Source: Chryseobacterium sediminis (GTDB lineage: Bacteria; Bacteroidota; Bacteroidia; Flavobacteriales; Weeksellaceae). Taken from it: a DNA stretch of 64,000 nucleotides. Shown here piece by piece: positions 1 to 8,286 of the stretch. The stretch lies in NCBI RefSeq assembly GCF_008386505.1, contig NZ_VUNZ01000001.1, forward strand, positions 1,419,937 through 1,483,936, written 5' to 3'. Position 1 is the first letter of the stretch. Each line of letters starts with the position of its first letter. A program made the position numbers and the translations under genes. The notes below the pieces were generated by a model that saw only the letters and a program-made list of their open reading frames with translations, did not search any database and was not told the origin of the DNA.

Positions 1-58
1 TAGCACTGAAGCCTTCAAATGATACAATCAGAGTTATTCCTTTTTGTGATGTTTTCAT
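1..58 (-). CDS. GH24 phage-type endolysin, N-terminus only (runs off window start)
   Basis: Reading from an ATG at 58 towards the window edge gives MKTSQKGITLIVSFEGFSA. This matches the usual start of GH24 (T4-type) lysozymes, in which an ISxxGxxLIxxFEGF-like segment places the catalytic Glu in the E-G-F motif. The ATG overlaps the stop of the spanin-like gene as ATGA, so the two are translationally coupled. GH24 enzymes cleave the glycan strands of peptidoglycan, so this would be the murein-degrading part of a lysis cassette. Only 19 codons are visible. The family call rests on the motif and the context; the rest of the gene lies outside the window. Confidence 0.6.
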   Translation of the reverse strand, partial: MKTSQKGITLIVSFEGFSA

Positions 59-624
59 GTCTTAAAATATTTGTAGGTGAAAAAGATGAGTATTAAAGTA
101 ATTCCAAGAATTGTAATGATAATCCAGGCTACAATTTCAAATCCATTTGACTGAATTTTTTTTGTTTCTTCAGAGACTTTTGCATCCACTTCTCTGATGG
201 TTTCTTTTGTGCTTGTTTTCTGGGCTAAATCGTGAATAATACGAGTAGATTCTTCTTTTTTAATTTCTGATTTTTCGTGATTGGCCTTTGCATAATGACT
301 GCTTACCGAGTATTCTGCATTTCCTGTGATAGAAATACTTTGAATGGTATCACGCCCTACTACATTATGGTAAACAAAAGGATTAGATGCATCTGATTTT
401 CCTTTGATCACCAGATCTCCGGATAGTTCATTTGTCTTTTCCTGTAGCGACACATCAGCTATTTTACTTTCAGTTGTTTGTGAACTTTGCAGACTTGAAG
501 AATCAATTTTTACTGTTTCTGTCGCTTTTATATTCTCTTTATAAGTGGTTGTAATTTTGTGTTTACTCCGGCAGCCCAACATGAAGCTGCTCAATATGAT
601 TAATAGCAGAATTTTTAGTTTCAT
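55..624 (-). CDS. u-spanin-like lipoprotein (lysis protein)
   Basis: The 189-aa product starts with a lipoprotein signal: basic MKLK, a hydrophobic stretch, then a lipobox ending LGC (Cys18). It ends with one transmembrane helix at about residues 163-185 followed by a short basic tail. Between them is a hydrophilic, Ser/Thr/Lys/Glu-rich, partly coiled-coil region. An outer-membrane lipid anchor at the N-terminus plus an inner-membrane helix at the C-terminus is the defining topology of unimolecular spanins such as phage T1 gp11, which disrupt the outer membrane in the last step of lysis. The gene overlaps the endolysin start and lies about 80 bp downstream of an eCIS AAA+ ATPase. The role is inferred from topology and neighbours; sequence homology to known spanins was not tested. 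Confidence 0.6.
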   Translation of the reverse strand: MKLKILLLIILSSFMLGCRSKHKITTTYKENIKATETVKIDSSSLQSSQTTESKIADVSLQEKTNELSGDLVIKGKSDASNPFVYHNVVGRDTIQSISITGNAEYSVSSHYAKANHEKSEIKKEESTRIIHDLAQKTSTKETIREVDAKVSEETKKIQSNGFEIVAWIIITILGITLILIFFTYKYFKT

Positions 625-704
625 TAGTTTTTAGTTTTAAAAATTGAACAGATGTATAACTTTGATTTTTTCAATTCCAGGAAATCTAATTGAAATTCAA
701 ATTC

Positions 705-2021
705 TTACATAAATATTTTATCTTCTTTTACGTACTCTTTTTTGATGCTGTCTAATAACATGTCTGCACTTACTTTGTAGCCCGGTTCTTTTAATGCAAT
801 TGTTTTTAAACTTACATCCTGTATGATATTCATAATATTAGAACCGGTTAATTCATAATGTTTGGCAATTTGGTCCAGATCAATATCTTCAAGTTCTAAT
901 TGTTCAGGTATATTTTGCTGCCAGATACGCAGACGCTCCTCATGCTTTGGATTATTGAATTGTATGCAGCTATGAAAGCGTCGCGTAAAGGCTTTATCCA
1001 TATTGTTTTTAAAGTTGGATGCCAGAATAATAAGCCCTGAAAATGTTTCTACACGCTGTAGTAGATAAGAAACTTCCTGATTGGCATATTTGTCATGGGC
1101 ATCTTTTACAGAGGTTCTTTTTCCGAAAATAGCATCTGCTTCATCAAAAAATAAAATCCAGTTTTTATTTTCTGCTTTGTCAAACAGTTTCGCTAACTGC
1201 TTTTCTGTTTCTCCGATGTACTTTGAGACCAGCATAGAAACATCCACTCTGAAAACCGGACGTTTGGTGTATTTTCCTAAAAGACTGGCTGCAAGAGTTT
1301 TCCCGGTTCCCGGCTCTCCAAAAAACAACACCCTGAACCCTGGTTTAAGTTTTGCCTGCATGTCCCAATCTTCCATAAGAATCCGGCTGCTATGGTACCA
1401 GGCTTCAATACATTTAAGCTCATGCAACGTAGTTTGGGGAAGTATTAAATCTGTCCATGACCTGCGGGTGTGTAGTTGTTCTGCCGGAAAATCATTGCTC
1501 ATTTTTGGTAATAATTCCAGGCCGAAAATGATTTTATTAAAAGCTTCTTCATGAACACTTATCTGGCTGTTCATTGATGCTTGTTCGTGAGCTGAACCTG
1601 AAAAAGTAATGAGTTCTTCTCTACTCAAAACCGAATTCGGGCCAAAATAATCCAGTGATTTCAATCGTTCTGAAATACTATCTCCTCCTAAAATGTATTG
1701 AGCGGCCTGAATGGTAGGATAAAAGAGCCTGCCGCTATCGTTGGTTGAACAAAAGTCAAACAGCACATTCCCTGGAAATTCCAAATAAATGCGTTTCAGA
1801 AATGACGGATCCAATCGTGGTAACAAAGCCATTAAAAGAATCACAACTTCCTGATGGGCAAGCTCTTTCCCTGAAATATAATTTCCTAATTGAAAGTTTT
1901 CATGGTTACTAGTATTAAATTCAGGGGCTCCTACATTAAAATCCTCTGATGGATTATTTATACGCCATGTAATAACCTTTTCTAAATGAGTAAATAATTT
2001 TTGTAATTGTTCTGGCTCCAT
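705..2021 (-). CDS. AAA+ ATPase of the eCIS (Afp15-like paralogue)
   Basis: This 438-aa AAA+ ATPase has a poorly conserved N-terminal half (1-225) and an ATPase core. Walker A is GEPGTGKT (235-242), Walker B ILFFDEAD (289-296), followed by the family block KDAHDxYANQEVSYLLQR, a sensor-1-like ASNF, and Arg-finger candidates at TRR (346-348). The core closely resembles the second ATPase at 42919-44370, so the locus holds two paralogues. Afp15-type ATPases are needed for assembly or maturation of extracellular contractile injection systems. The gene sits between the fibre-like genes and the lysis genes, an unusual place for this family, so it may be specialised for fibre or effector loading. That specialisation is a guess. 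Confidence 0.85.
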   Translation of the reverse strand: MEPEQLQKLFTHLEKVITWRINNPSEDFNVGAPEFNTSNHENFQLGNYISGKELAHQEVVILLMALLPRLDPSFLKRIYLEFPGNVLFDFCSTNDSGRLFYPTIQAAQYILGGDSISERLKSLDYFGPNSVLSREELITFSGSAHEQASMNSQISVHEEAFNKIIFGLELLPKMSNDFPAEQLHTRRSWTDLILPQTTLHELKCIEAWYHSSRILMEDWDMQAKLKPGFRVLFFGEPGTGKTLAASLLGKYTKRPVFRVDVSMLVSKYIGETEKQLAKLFDKAENKNWILFFDEADAIFGKRTSVKDAHDKYANQEVSYLLQRVETFSGLIILASNFKNNMDKAFTRRFHSCIQFNNPKHEERLRIWQQNIPEQLELEDIDLDQIAKHYELTGSNIMNIIQDVSLKTIALKEPGYKVSADMLLDSIKKEYVKEDKIFM

Positions 2022-2105
2022 TAGTTTTTATGCTTTTTAGATCTGGTGTATTGCCTCTTTTTACTTTTTAAGATGCTTCCACTTATCTTGTAGTTGATTT
2101 TAGAA

Positions 2106-3016
2106 AACCTCAACCGGAAAGTAGCTCACATTCGAGTGTCTCTCCACAACTACCAATGCAGCTGCCTTTTGGAAAGTCGCTCCATCACTGGAATCCTACT
2201 TTTTTAAAGAATCAATCTGCGCCTGAAAGAGAATAATAGATCCGAAGGTTTGTCACTCTGCTTCCGGGAGGAGATTCTAATGCTTTTACATCAGAAAATT
2301 CCCGGATTTCAAGCGCTCAAAGGTATCCTGTTAATGAGAATCTCTCCGATTGAGGTATGTTTTATATGTTTAAAATATTGTGCAACACATCTCAAGATGG
2401 TTACGTTGTATTTTGTAGTTTACTTAAAGAAACCTCAACCGGAAAGTAGCTCACATTCGAGTGTCTCTCCACAACTGCCAATGCAGCTGTCTTTTGGAAA
2501 GTCGCTCCATCACTGGAATCCTACTTTTTTAAAGAATCAATCTGCGCCTGAAAGAGAGCAATAAATCCGAAGATCTGTCACTCTGCTTCCGGAAGGAGAT
2601 TCTAATGCTTTTACATCAGAAAATTCCCGGATTTCAAGCGCTCAAAGGTATCCTGTTAATGAGAATCTCTCCGATTGAGGTATGTTTGTGTTTTTATATG
2701 TTTTTAAAGATCGTGCAACACATCTCAAGATGGTTACGTTGTATTTTGTAGTTTGCTTAAAGAAACCTCAACCGGGAAGTAGCTCACATTCGAGTGTCTC
2801 TCCACAACTGCCAAAGCAGCTGCTTTTTGGAAAGTCGCTCCATCACTGGAATCCTACTTTTTTAAAGAATCAATCTGCGTCTGAAAGAGAGCAATAGGTC
2901 CGAAGATCCGTCACTCTGCTTCCAGGAGGAGATTCTAATGCTTTTACATCAGAAAATTCCCGGATTTCAGACGCTCAAAGGTATCCTGTTAATGAGAATC
3001 TCTCCGATTGAGGTGT
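2106..3016. repeat. Three tandem ~251-bp repeats bounded by short inverted repeats
   Basis: Three near-identical units lie at 2106-2356, 2431-2681 and 2764-3016. Each begins ACCTCAACCGGA and ends TCCGATTGAGGT, which is an 11/12 terminal inverted repeat. The 75-82 bp spacers are also related (sharing GTGCAACACATCTCAAGATG), so the true period is about 325-333 bp. Short plus-strand frames cross the units, but their differences are mostly amino-acid-changing and there is no plausible start context, so I read the block as non-coding. It fills the gap between the fibre-like gene at 3025 and the ATPase at 705. A degenerate copy of the right end occurs near 4098-4112. Confidence 0.8.
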
Positions 3017-3024
3017 GTTTGTGA

Positions 3025-3762
3025 TTAATCAATAATATAATTAACCAAATCGTTCACGTCACGTCCTAAGACAATTTTTATATTAACGGGATACGATGTA
3101 TATTTTGTTCCGTTTATCTCAATTTCCAAAAACATCTGAATAAGAGAAAATGGTTTTCTATGATGAACCGTATGTCTGAATGAGCCTGGTCTGGTAAGGG
3201 TTCCTGATGGATAAAATTCATTGAACTTTGATCCGGGTTTGAAATAATTAATAGGATTAATATCCAGAATCATTTCTTTAGACGTTACCGGATATTCGGA
3301 CATTCTTCCCCAGGATTTTGCATCTAACAGGTGTTCCCTATAAAAACCGGAGTCTTTCACTCCATCCTTGATCTTTTTTTTCTGTTTGTAACGTTTTATG
3401 ATAATCTTAGGCTTGTATTTATCAATATCTAATTCGTTTGATAATTTTACCTTTAAGTATTTATAACTTACAATTCTACTGAAAGCATGTACATAATTTT
3501 CTATTGGCTGTGGTTCGCTTCCGGATTCAGCTTCCAGGTTGATATGCCCTCGTCCTGATTTTTCAATGTTTCCAGCCTGATAGAAATGATAGTATTTGGC
3601 AGTCCAGTCTGCAGATGCTTTTACATCCAGTCCGAAATTAAGCTCATTTAAATGAAGATAATTATCTATGAACCTTCCAAACTGACTTTCTGTAGGATAT
3701 TTACCGGTTTCAAAGTAGGTTTTCAGCTCCTCTCTTGGGATTAATGTATTGTTTTCTTCCAT
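3025..3762 (-). CDS. Fibre-like eCIS protein, paralogue 1
   Basis: This 245-aa protein has no signal peptide. Its first 40 residues share a block with two neighbouring genes: (T/P)REELKTYFETGKYPTExQF followed by an acidic/hydrophobic IDxxL segment. The remainder is unrelated at sight and rich in beta-strand-type sequence. The same kind of N-terminal block heads many Bacteroidota phage tail and eCIS structural proteins, where it probably docks a variable domain onto the particle. By position and architecture this is a candidate tail fibre or receptor-binding protein. A copy of the locus motif TACTGCAAnnACAGGATAG lies about 120 bp upstream at 3882-3907, so it may have its own promoter. No enzymatic motif was seen. 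Confidence 0.6.
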   Translation of the reverse strand: MEENNTLIPREELKTYFETGKYPTESQFGRFIDNYLHLNELNFGLDVKASADWTAKYYHFYQAGNIEKSGRGHINLEAESGSEPQPIENYVHAFSRIVSYKYLKVKLSNELDIDKYKPKIIIKRYKQKKKIKDGVKDSGFYREHLLDAKSWGRMSEYPVTSKEMILDINPINYFKPGSKFNEFYPSGTLTRPGSFRHTVHHRKPFSLIQMFLEIEINGTKYTSYPVNIKIVLGRDVNDLVNYIID

Positions 3763-3881
3763 GATATTTTAGTTTTCTTTATTTGCTTTATGCTCTTAGT
3801 ATACTTGTTTTCCGGAGCTGATTACCCGTTTTGATCTACAGTTCAAAATTGATTCTTTTTTTGTTCTTATAAAAGTTTTTC

Positions 3882-3907
3882 GCCCTCTCTATCCTGTAGT
3901 TGCAGTA
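3882..3907 (-). promoter_or_regulatory. Locus motif copy (TACTGCAACTACAGGATAG)
   Basis: The minus strand reads TACTGCAACTACAGGATAG followed by AGAGGGC and AAAAACTTT. Near-identical copies occur at 6302-6327, 6412-6437 and 6524-6548, with related copies at 4285-4311, 40531-40555 and 40932-40957. This one lies about 120 bp upstream of the fibre-like gene starting at 3762. The binding factor is unknown. Confidence 0.5.
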
Positions 3908-4284
3908 ACTCACATCTCACTAATAAACAAACCATTACACATATAACCTGCAGTTACGTTTCTTCATCTTCTGCAATGCATTTCCGCCTTCCGTTTTCAC
4001 AGAATTTATTATTTGTTTTTGAAAAAAAATAGATTTGACAACCTTTATTCCGCTTTCCGGATGAAATTCCAATGGAAAAAACTTCCATTGTTGTGTATCT
4101 TACCGATTGAGGTTGTATTTTTAGTAGTGAGAATGTAATGGATAACTTCTCTGCCGTTCCTGGGATCTCAGTATCTTTTATAATGATAGAATACGGCTTG
4201 TTTTTTTATATAACAGCAATTGCTATTTATGTTGTGATGTACAGTTCAAAATTAATCACTTTTCTGTTCTTATCAAAGTTTTTT

Positions 4285-4311
4285 GCCCCCGTTTGTCTGT
4301 AGCTGCAGTTA
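4285..4311 (-). promoter_or_regulatory. Diverged locus motif copy
   Basis: The minus strand reads TAACTGCAGCTACAGAC followed by a G-rich run and AAAAAACTTTG. It is clearly related to the copy at 3882-3907 but has an extra base and a diverged second half. It sits just downstream of the gene ending at 4330, so it may be a decayed duplicate. Confidence 0.35.
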
Positions 4312-4329
4312 TTTATTTTTTAGGCTTTC

Positions 4330-5187
4330 TTAGTTTACATTCTCATAATAGCTGCATTCAATTCTTACATTTCTGAAGTCATTGATCCTACCGCCATTCA
4401 CAGAATTCTGGTTTTGCCCTGCTGATAAATAGCCTGTCGTCAAAAGGGTATCATTTTCGGCATTATAAACCTCACACTTTATGTGTTGATTGATTTTTGT
4501 AAGGTCTGCCTTATAAAAGAAGGTCAAATAATCTCCCAGATCATAATGATCAGTAATGGTATCTTCAGCTCTATACCGATCACTCCATCCAACGGCTTCT
4601 ATTCTATACCAGATGGGTACTTCCGTTTTATTAATGAATTTAACACTGGTGTTTAAAACGTTTATTTTTTGTCCATAAGCTCCTTTTGTGATTTGTATGG
4701 GTAAGCCGATACTTTCCACCTCTCCAAAGTCAAAACCAGCAGAAACGGCCTTCAGATTATTTCCGAATAATCTATTAATAGTATAGGTCTGATTTAATTG
4801 GTAAGCCAGAATGTAATATTCAAATTCTCCTAAATCACCTTCAAAAATTTCTTTTACTTTTATAGTATAAGGCGCACTGCCTATCACATACTGTTTATCA
4901 AAAAGGCTTTTAAAATCACTCGATGAAATCACCTGATCCGGTGCATCATTTGTACTTACCACTATTGAAAATTTTAAATTTCCGACACCATTTGCTAAAT
5001 AATTAACAAATAGGTTATCAATAGATGCTAAACTATTGGCAAAAATTGCCAGTTCCTTTTTGGTAAAGACATCTTGTCTAAGTCTTAAAGCATCTATTAA
5101 ATCTGCAAACTGGTTTTCTGTAGGATATTTCCCAGTTTCAAAATAAGTTTTTAATTGGTCTCTTGTAATCGGTTTATTATCTTCCAT
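4330..5187 (-). CDS. Fibre-like eCIS protein, paralogue 2
   Basis: This 285-aa protein begins MEDNKPITRDQLKTYFETG and continues KYPTENQFADLIDALR, the N-terminal block shared with the genes at 3025 and 5286. Unlike paralogue 1, it also matches paralogue 3 along most of its length. Shared patches include ITDHYDLGDYLTFFYKADL versus VTDHYDIEDYLNFFYRADL, and RNVRIEC close to the C-terminus. The two therefore arose by recent duplication and diverged mainly in the middle. There is no signal peptide or membrane helix. A tail-fibre or adhesin role for the injection particle is inferred from context and architecture. Confidence 0.6.
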   Translation of the reverse strand: MEDNKPITRDQLKTYFETGKYPTENQFADLIDALRLRQDVFTKKELAIFANSLASIDNLFVNYLANGVGNLKFSIVVSTNDAPDQVISSSDFKSLFDKQYVIGSAPYTIKVKEIFEGDLGEFEYYILAYQLNQTYTINRLFGNNLKAVSAGFDFGEVESIGLPIQITKGAYGQKINVLNTSVKFINKTEVPIWYRIEAVGWSDRYRAEDTITDHYDLGDYLTFFYKADLTKINQHIKCEVYNAENDTLLTTGYLSAGQNQNSVNGGRINDFRNVRIECSYYENVN

Positions 5188-5285
5188 GATATGTTACTAT
5201 TCTTTTACGGTTTATGCCTGGCATAATTACCTTTGGTTTCAATTATTATTTATGTTATGTTTTTAAATTCGGAATTCAGATTCTT

Positions 5286-6176
5286 TTATTTCACTTCCGT
5301 GATAAGATCCTGATAATTACATTCTATCCTCACATTTCTGGCTCTATCTGCTGTACCATTACTTGGGATATTTATATTGTTTTGGTTGGCAGCCAGGTAA
5401 CTGGTCGCTAAAAGCTGATCAGTATCTCCATCATAGATCCTGCATTCTATAGTCTTATTGATTTTTCTAAGGTCTGCTCTATAAAAAAAGTTCAGGTAAT
5501 CTTCTATATCATAGTGATCAGTAACAATATCTCCACTTGTATATTCATGCCCCCAAAGAACTCCTCCTCCTCCATATACCATATACTCAATAAATGCTTC
5601 AGTTTTATTAACAAACTTAATATTGGTGTTTACTATGTTTATTGTTCTCCCATAATCACGCTTGTTGACTTCAAAATAAAATCTTTTACCTTTAAGAGGT
5701 CCAAAGTTAAACCCATCAGGAATTGGAGGCAGCGTATTCCCGAACGTACGAGCCATTGTATTATTAAACGAATAAGCCGGGTCTGCTTCATAACGCAAAA
5801 CATAATATTCTGTTCCTTTTAAATTATCTGCTGAGAATTTTTTTGTACTAATAGTGTAAGGTCCAGTACCAGCAAAATACCTCGTTGCTCCAAAGTTATT
5901 GCCTTTACCTGCATCAATTACCTCATCTTCTTCATCCTGTGAACTTATCACAATTGGAAAATGTTCATCTTCAGTACTATAATTTGCATAGCTGATGAAT
6001 CCGTTATCAATAGCTGCCAACCTATTAGCAAGATATACGATTTCCTTATTGGTAAGGCCGTCTTCTTTATGTCTCAAAGAGTCTATCAAATCAGAAAATT
6101 GATTTTGTGTGGGAGATTTACCCGTTTCAAAATAGGTTTTTAATTGATCTCTTGTAGTTAATTTATTGTCTTCCAT
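5286..6176 (-). CDS. Fibre-like eCIS protein, paralogue 3
   Basis: This 296-aa protein begins MEDNKLTTRDQLKTYFETG and continues KSPTQNQFSDLIDSLR. It is the closest relative of the gene at 4330, with conserved blocks spaced through the protein (for example FGNTLPPIPDGFNFG against FGNNLKAVSAGFDFG) and a shared C-terminal RNVRIEC motif. It is first in the three-gene fibre-like cluster. Three tandem copies of the locus motif lie 126-372 bp upstream, the densest accumulation in the window, so it may head a transcription unit. A fibre or target-binding role is inferred; no catalytic motif is visible. Confidence 0.6.
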   Translation of the reverse strand: MEDNKLTTRDQLKTYFETGKSPTQNQFSDLIDSLRHKEDGLTNKEIVYLANRLAAIDNGFISYANYSTEDEHFPIVISSQDEEDEVIDAGKGNNFGATRYFAGTGPYTISTKKFSADNLKGTEYYVLRYEADPAYSFNNTMARTFGNTLPPIPDGFNFGPLKGKRFYFEVNKRDYGRTINIVNTNIKFVNKTEAFIEYMVYGGGGVLWGHEYTSGDIVTDHYDIEDYLNFFYRADLRKINKTIECRIYDGDTDQLLATSYLAANQNNINIPSNGTADRARNVRIECNYQDLITEVK

Positions 6177-6249
6177 AATACTTTACTCTTATTTGCAATG
6201 CATGCTTGTCAGCACAATTATTTTTTGGTCTCAATGATTATTTATGTTA

Positions 6250-6549
6250 TGTTTTTAAAGTTTGGAGCTTGTGCTTTTTTAATTCCTGTGAAAGATCTTT
6301 TGACTTTTCTACTCTGCAGTTGCAGTACCTTTTAGTTGTAATAACAGATGAGGAGTTGCTTGATTTCAAAACCCAAAATTCAGACTTTTTGTGTTTTTGT
6401 GAAAGTTTTTTGCCCTCTCTATTCTGTAGTTGCAGTAAGCTTTATTTTTAAGAGCAGGATGATATGTTGTTTAATTTCAAAGCTCAAAATTCAGCTTTTT
6501 TTTATTCTCTGGAAAGTTTTTGAGCCTCTCTATTCTGTAGTTGCAGTAC
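6250..6549. repeat. Three tandem ~110-bp blocks carrying the locus motif
   Basis: Three imperfect copies of a block of about 110 bp are present. Each holds TTCAAAnnnCAAAATTCAG-like sequence, a T-rich run, AAAGTTTTT and the motif (minus strand TACTGCAACTACAGAATAG) at 6302-6327, 6412-6437 and 6524-6548. The blocks lie upstream of the fibre-like gene starting at 6176. They resemble stacked promoters or operator sites more than coding sequence; the short plus-strand frames crossing them are repeat-derived. Confidence 0.6.
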
Positions 6550-6610
6550 CCTCTTTTTTCTGAATACATATTTGCATTTTGTATAGTAAAACATCATTTC
6601 TATCTATAAT

Positions 6611-6650
6611 AAAAAAGGCCCGGATTATAAAATCCAAGCCTTGCTTTTTT
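6611..6650 (-). terminator. Rho-independent terminator after the repeat protein
   Basis: The hairpin has arms AAGGC..GGAT and ATCC..GCCTT, flanked by an A run at 6611-6616 and a T run at 6645-6650, so it could work in both directions. It lies about 45 bp beyond the stop of the minus-strand gene at 6694. Confidence 0.6.
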
Positions 6651-6693
6651 AATGTATATCGTTAAAAGGTGAGTTTCCTTTATGAACAGGTTA

Positions 6694-7104
6694 TCAATCT
6701 AATTTAAAGAAGAAATATACCACTGCTGCCCATTCTTTTTTGACTCCCCTGGCATACCCGATAGTACTGTGACTGCTGTTTTCTACCGTTCCATCGTCTT
6801 TGATATAACCAATGGTTGAGTGACTGCTGTTTTCTACCGTTCCATCACTTTTTACATACCCCACCGTTGAATGGCTCTTGTTTTCAATAGTCCCGTCACT
6901 TTTGATGTACCCAATCGTGCTGCGGCTTTTATTTTCGACAGTTCCATCACTTTTAATATATCCCACGGTGGAATGACTGCTGTTTTCTATGGTACCATCA
7001 CTTTTAATATATCCTGTGGTGCTGTGACTTCCGGATTCTATAGTTTGGGCGCTTACAGCAGAAAGGCTGAAGAGAAGGGAACAAAGGAATAGTATTTTTT
7101 TCAT
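6694..7104 (-). CDS. Secreted short-repeat protein (SHSTxGYIKSDGT repeats)
   Basis: The product has a signal peptide (MKKILFLCSLLFSLSAVSA, cut before QT) followed by about six tandem repeats of 16 residues. The consensus is GTxENxSHSTxGYIKSD, and a short hydrophobic C-terminal tail follows. The start at 7104 is preferred over 7110 because MKK directly opens the signal peptide. The regular Gly/Tyr/Asp pattern suggests a small beta-strand repeat or solenoid surface protein. The repeats are nearly identical at the DNA level, so copy number may change by slippage. Two strong terminators follow the next minus-strand gene upstream, so it is probably its own transcription unit. Function is unknown; nothing ties it to the eCIS except position. 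Confidence 0.75.
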   Translation of the reverse strand: MKKILFLCSLLFSLSAVSAQTIESGSHSTTGYIKSDGTIENSSHSTVGYIKSDGTVENKSRSTIGYIKSDGTIENKSHSTVGYVKSDGTVENSSHSTIGYIKDDGTVENSSHSTIGYARGVKKEWAAVVYFFFKLD

Positions 7105-7238
7105 AATCAATATTTTAATGGGTTATTAACTTTGGTTTATTTGATGTATTCAAAAGTATTGATTATTCTTTTATGTTGGATGCTATACCATTAAATCTGA
7201 GTTGATTTTTTGGGAATATCGAGTTTTATTGATCAAAA

Positions 7239-7269
7239 AAAGCGAAACTCTGCAGTAAAGTTTCGCTTT
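7239..7269. terminator. Hairpin terminator 1
   Basis: A perfect 11-bp stem, AAAGCGAAACT pairing with AGTTTCGCTTT, encloses a 9-nt loop with A-rich and T-containing flanks. It lies between the repeat protein (start 7104) and the HEAT-like gene ending at 7357. Confidence 0.65.
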
Positions 7270-7286
7270 AAGTTTTTCACTATAAC

Positions 7287-7325
7287 AAGGAAGCCGTTTT
7301 TATTGTCTAATAAAACGGCTTCCTT
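7287..7325. terminator. Hairpin terminator 2
   Basis: A long stem pairs AAGGAAGCCGTTTT with AAAACGGCTTCCTT, with an AT-rich top. It lies 32 bp beyond the stop of the minus-strand gene at 7357 and would end the transcript of the effector/immunity cluster. Confidence 0.75.
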
Positions 7326-7356
7326 TAAAATTTAAATCAAAATTGTATAATATATA

Positions 7357-7992
7357 TTAAATGCTTTTTTCGGCTTCTTCTATATTATACACAATTCTGT
7401 TATCCTCGCTTGTTAAAGGACTAAAAATATCTTTGTATTTATTAAAAGTATTTTTGTCATAATGCACCATCACCGGAAACAGCTGACTTGCCTGATAATA
7501 CCTTTTATTTTCTAAGGCATGATCTATTGCCTGCTCTACTTCTTTTAAAAGTGGTCTGCAATTCTTCTTTAAAAGAAAATCTTTTAGATTGGATTCAAAA
7601 AATTTATCTCCATAAATGCTTAAAAAATGCTTAATATATGGATAAATCTCCTGCTCGGTCTTTCCATTTAGTGTAGCAATATATAAGGCATTGGTAATTA
7701 CATCATATACATTGTCTTCACTATGGAGTCTGTGGGGTTCAAAACTTTCTTTTTCATCCCATTTTTCGACAATAAACCTATCTAGCTGCTTAAATCCTTC
7801 AGGGTTTGCCCACGCCAATAAAATAAGCATGGCCTGATAAGCAATATATTGATTGTCATTATGAAGAAGCAATTTTAATTTTTCAACTCTGTCCGGATCT
7901 ATTTTTTCAAGGAGTTGTACTTCATTTAAATCATATCCTTCGCTTCCTTCTTCGTTATAGTGATAAAGGAGTTCGTTTATTTGAGTATTCAT
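7357..7992 (-). CDS. HEAT-like helical protein, candidate immunity or accessory protein
   Basis: This 211-aa, all-helical-looking acidic protein has HEAT/Armadillo-like repeats around residues 28-70 (leucine-rich LKLLLHNDNQYIAYQAMLIL pattern). It has no signal peptide, membrane helix or catalytic motif. It lies downstream of a very large effector gene on the same strand and follows a degraded gene and a small hypothetical gene. That arrangement is typical of immunity genes trailing a polymorphic toxin. The assignment as immunity is positional only; small HEAT-like proteins have many other roles. Confidence 0.55.
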   Translation of the reverse strand: MNTQINELLYHYNEEGSEGYDLNEVQLLEKIDPDRVEKLKLLLHNDNQYIAYQAMLILLAWANPEGFKQLDRFIVEKWDEKESFEPHRLHSEDNVYDVITNALYIATLNGKTEQEIYPYIKHFLSIYGDKFFESNLKDFLLKKNCRPLLKEVEQAIDHALENKRYYQASQLFPVMVHYDKNTFNKYKDIFSPLTSEDNRIVYNIEEAEKSI

Positions 7993-8041
7993 TTTTATTA
8001 TTAATTATTTTTTAATATTAGTATAGGAAACTATTCCTTCT

Positions 8042-8252
8042 TTAAAGATTATTTTTTTCAAAATTAAATTCCGAAATCCAATTTTCATTTATAATCAATG
8101 ATTTATTTTTTAAAGTATTTTTTAAATCATCCATATCCATTGTATAATCTGAGAACACACAATCGCTTTTTGGAAAATCAGAATATGATTTATAAATAAA
8201 CTCTCCTTTACGAATAACTAATTACAACTTCTTTAGCTCCAAGTTTTTTCAT
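8042..8252 (-). pseudogene. Frameshifted remnant, possibly an old immunity gene
   Basis: From an ATG at 8252 the frame reads MKKLGAKEVVISYS and then stops. The next frame continues without interruption from IRKGEFIYKSYSDFPKSD to ISEFNFEKNNL and a stop at 8042-8044. The joined length is 70 codons plus 1 nt, as expected for a single indel. The composition resembles small immunity proteins, and it lies between two immunity candidates of the effector at 8703. It could instead be chance; no homologue was checked. Confidence 0.35.
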
Positions 8253-8286
8253 TGATTTTAATTAGATTTTTACCATTCAGTGTTTC

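Larger units (their letters stand above)
3763..4329. other. Non-coding gap with two copies of a regulatory-type repeat
   Basis: No convincing gene is present. Two related blocks of about 70-80 bp (about 3838-3907 and 4238-4311) share GTTCAAAATT, a T-rich stretch and AAAGTTTTT followed by the motif TACTGCAAnnACAG, read on the minus strand. A partial copy of the upstream 251-bp repeat end (ACCGATTGAGGT) lies at about 4100-4111. Confidence 0.5.

Noticed and set aside
2250..2897. Two plus-strand ORFs (104 and 71 aa) sharing a C-terminal half
   Set aside because: They come from the tandem repeat units; differences are mostly amino-acid-changing and starts are not conserved, so they look non-coding.
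2022..7000. CRISPR array in the repeat-rich region
   Set aside because: Units are 80-330 bp with related spacers, not short direct repeats with unique spacers; no cas genes were seen.
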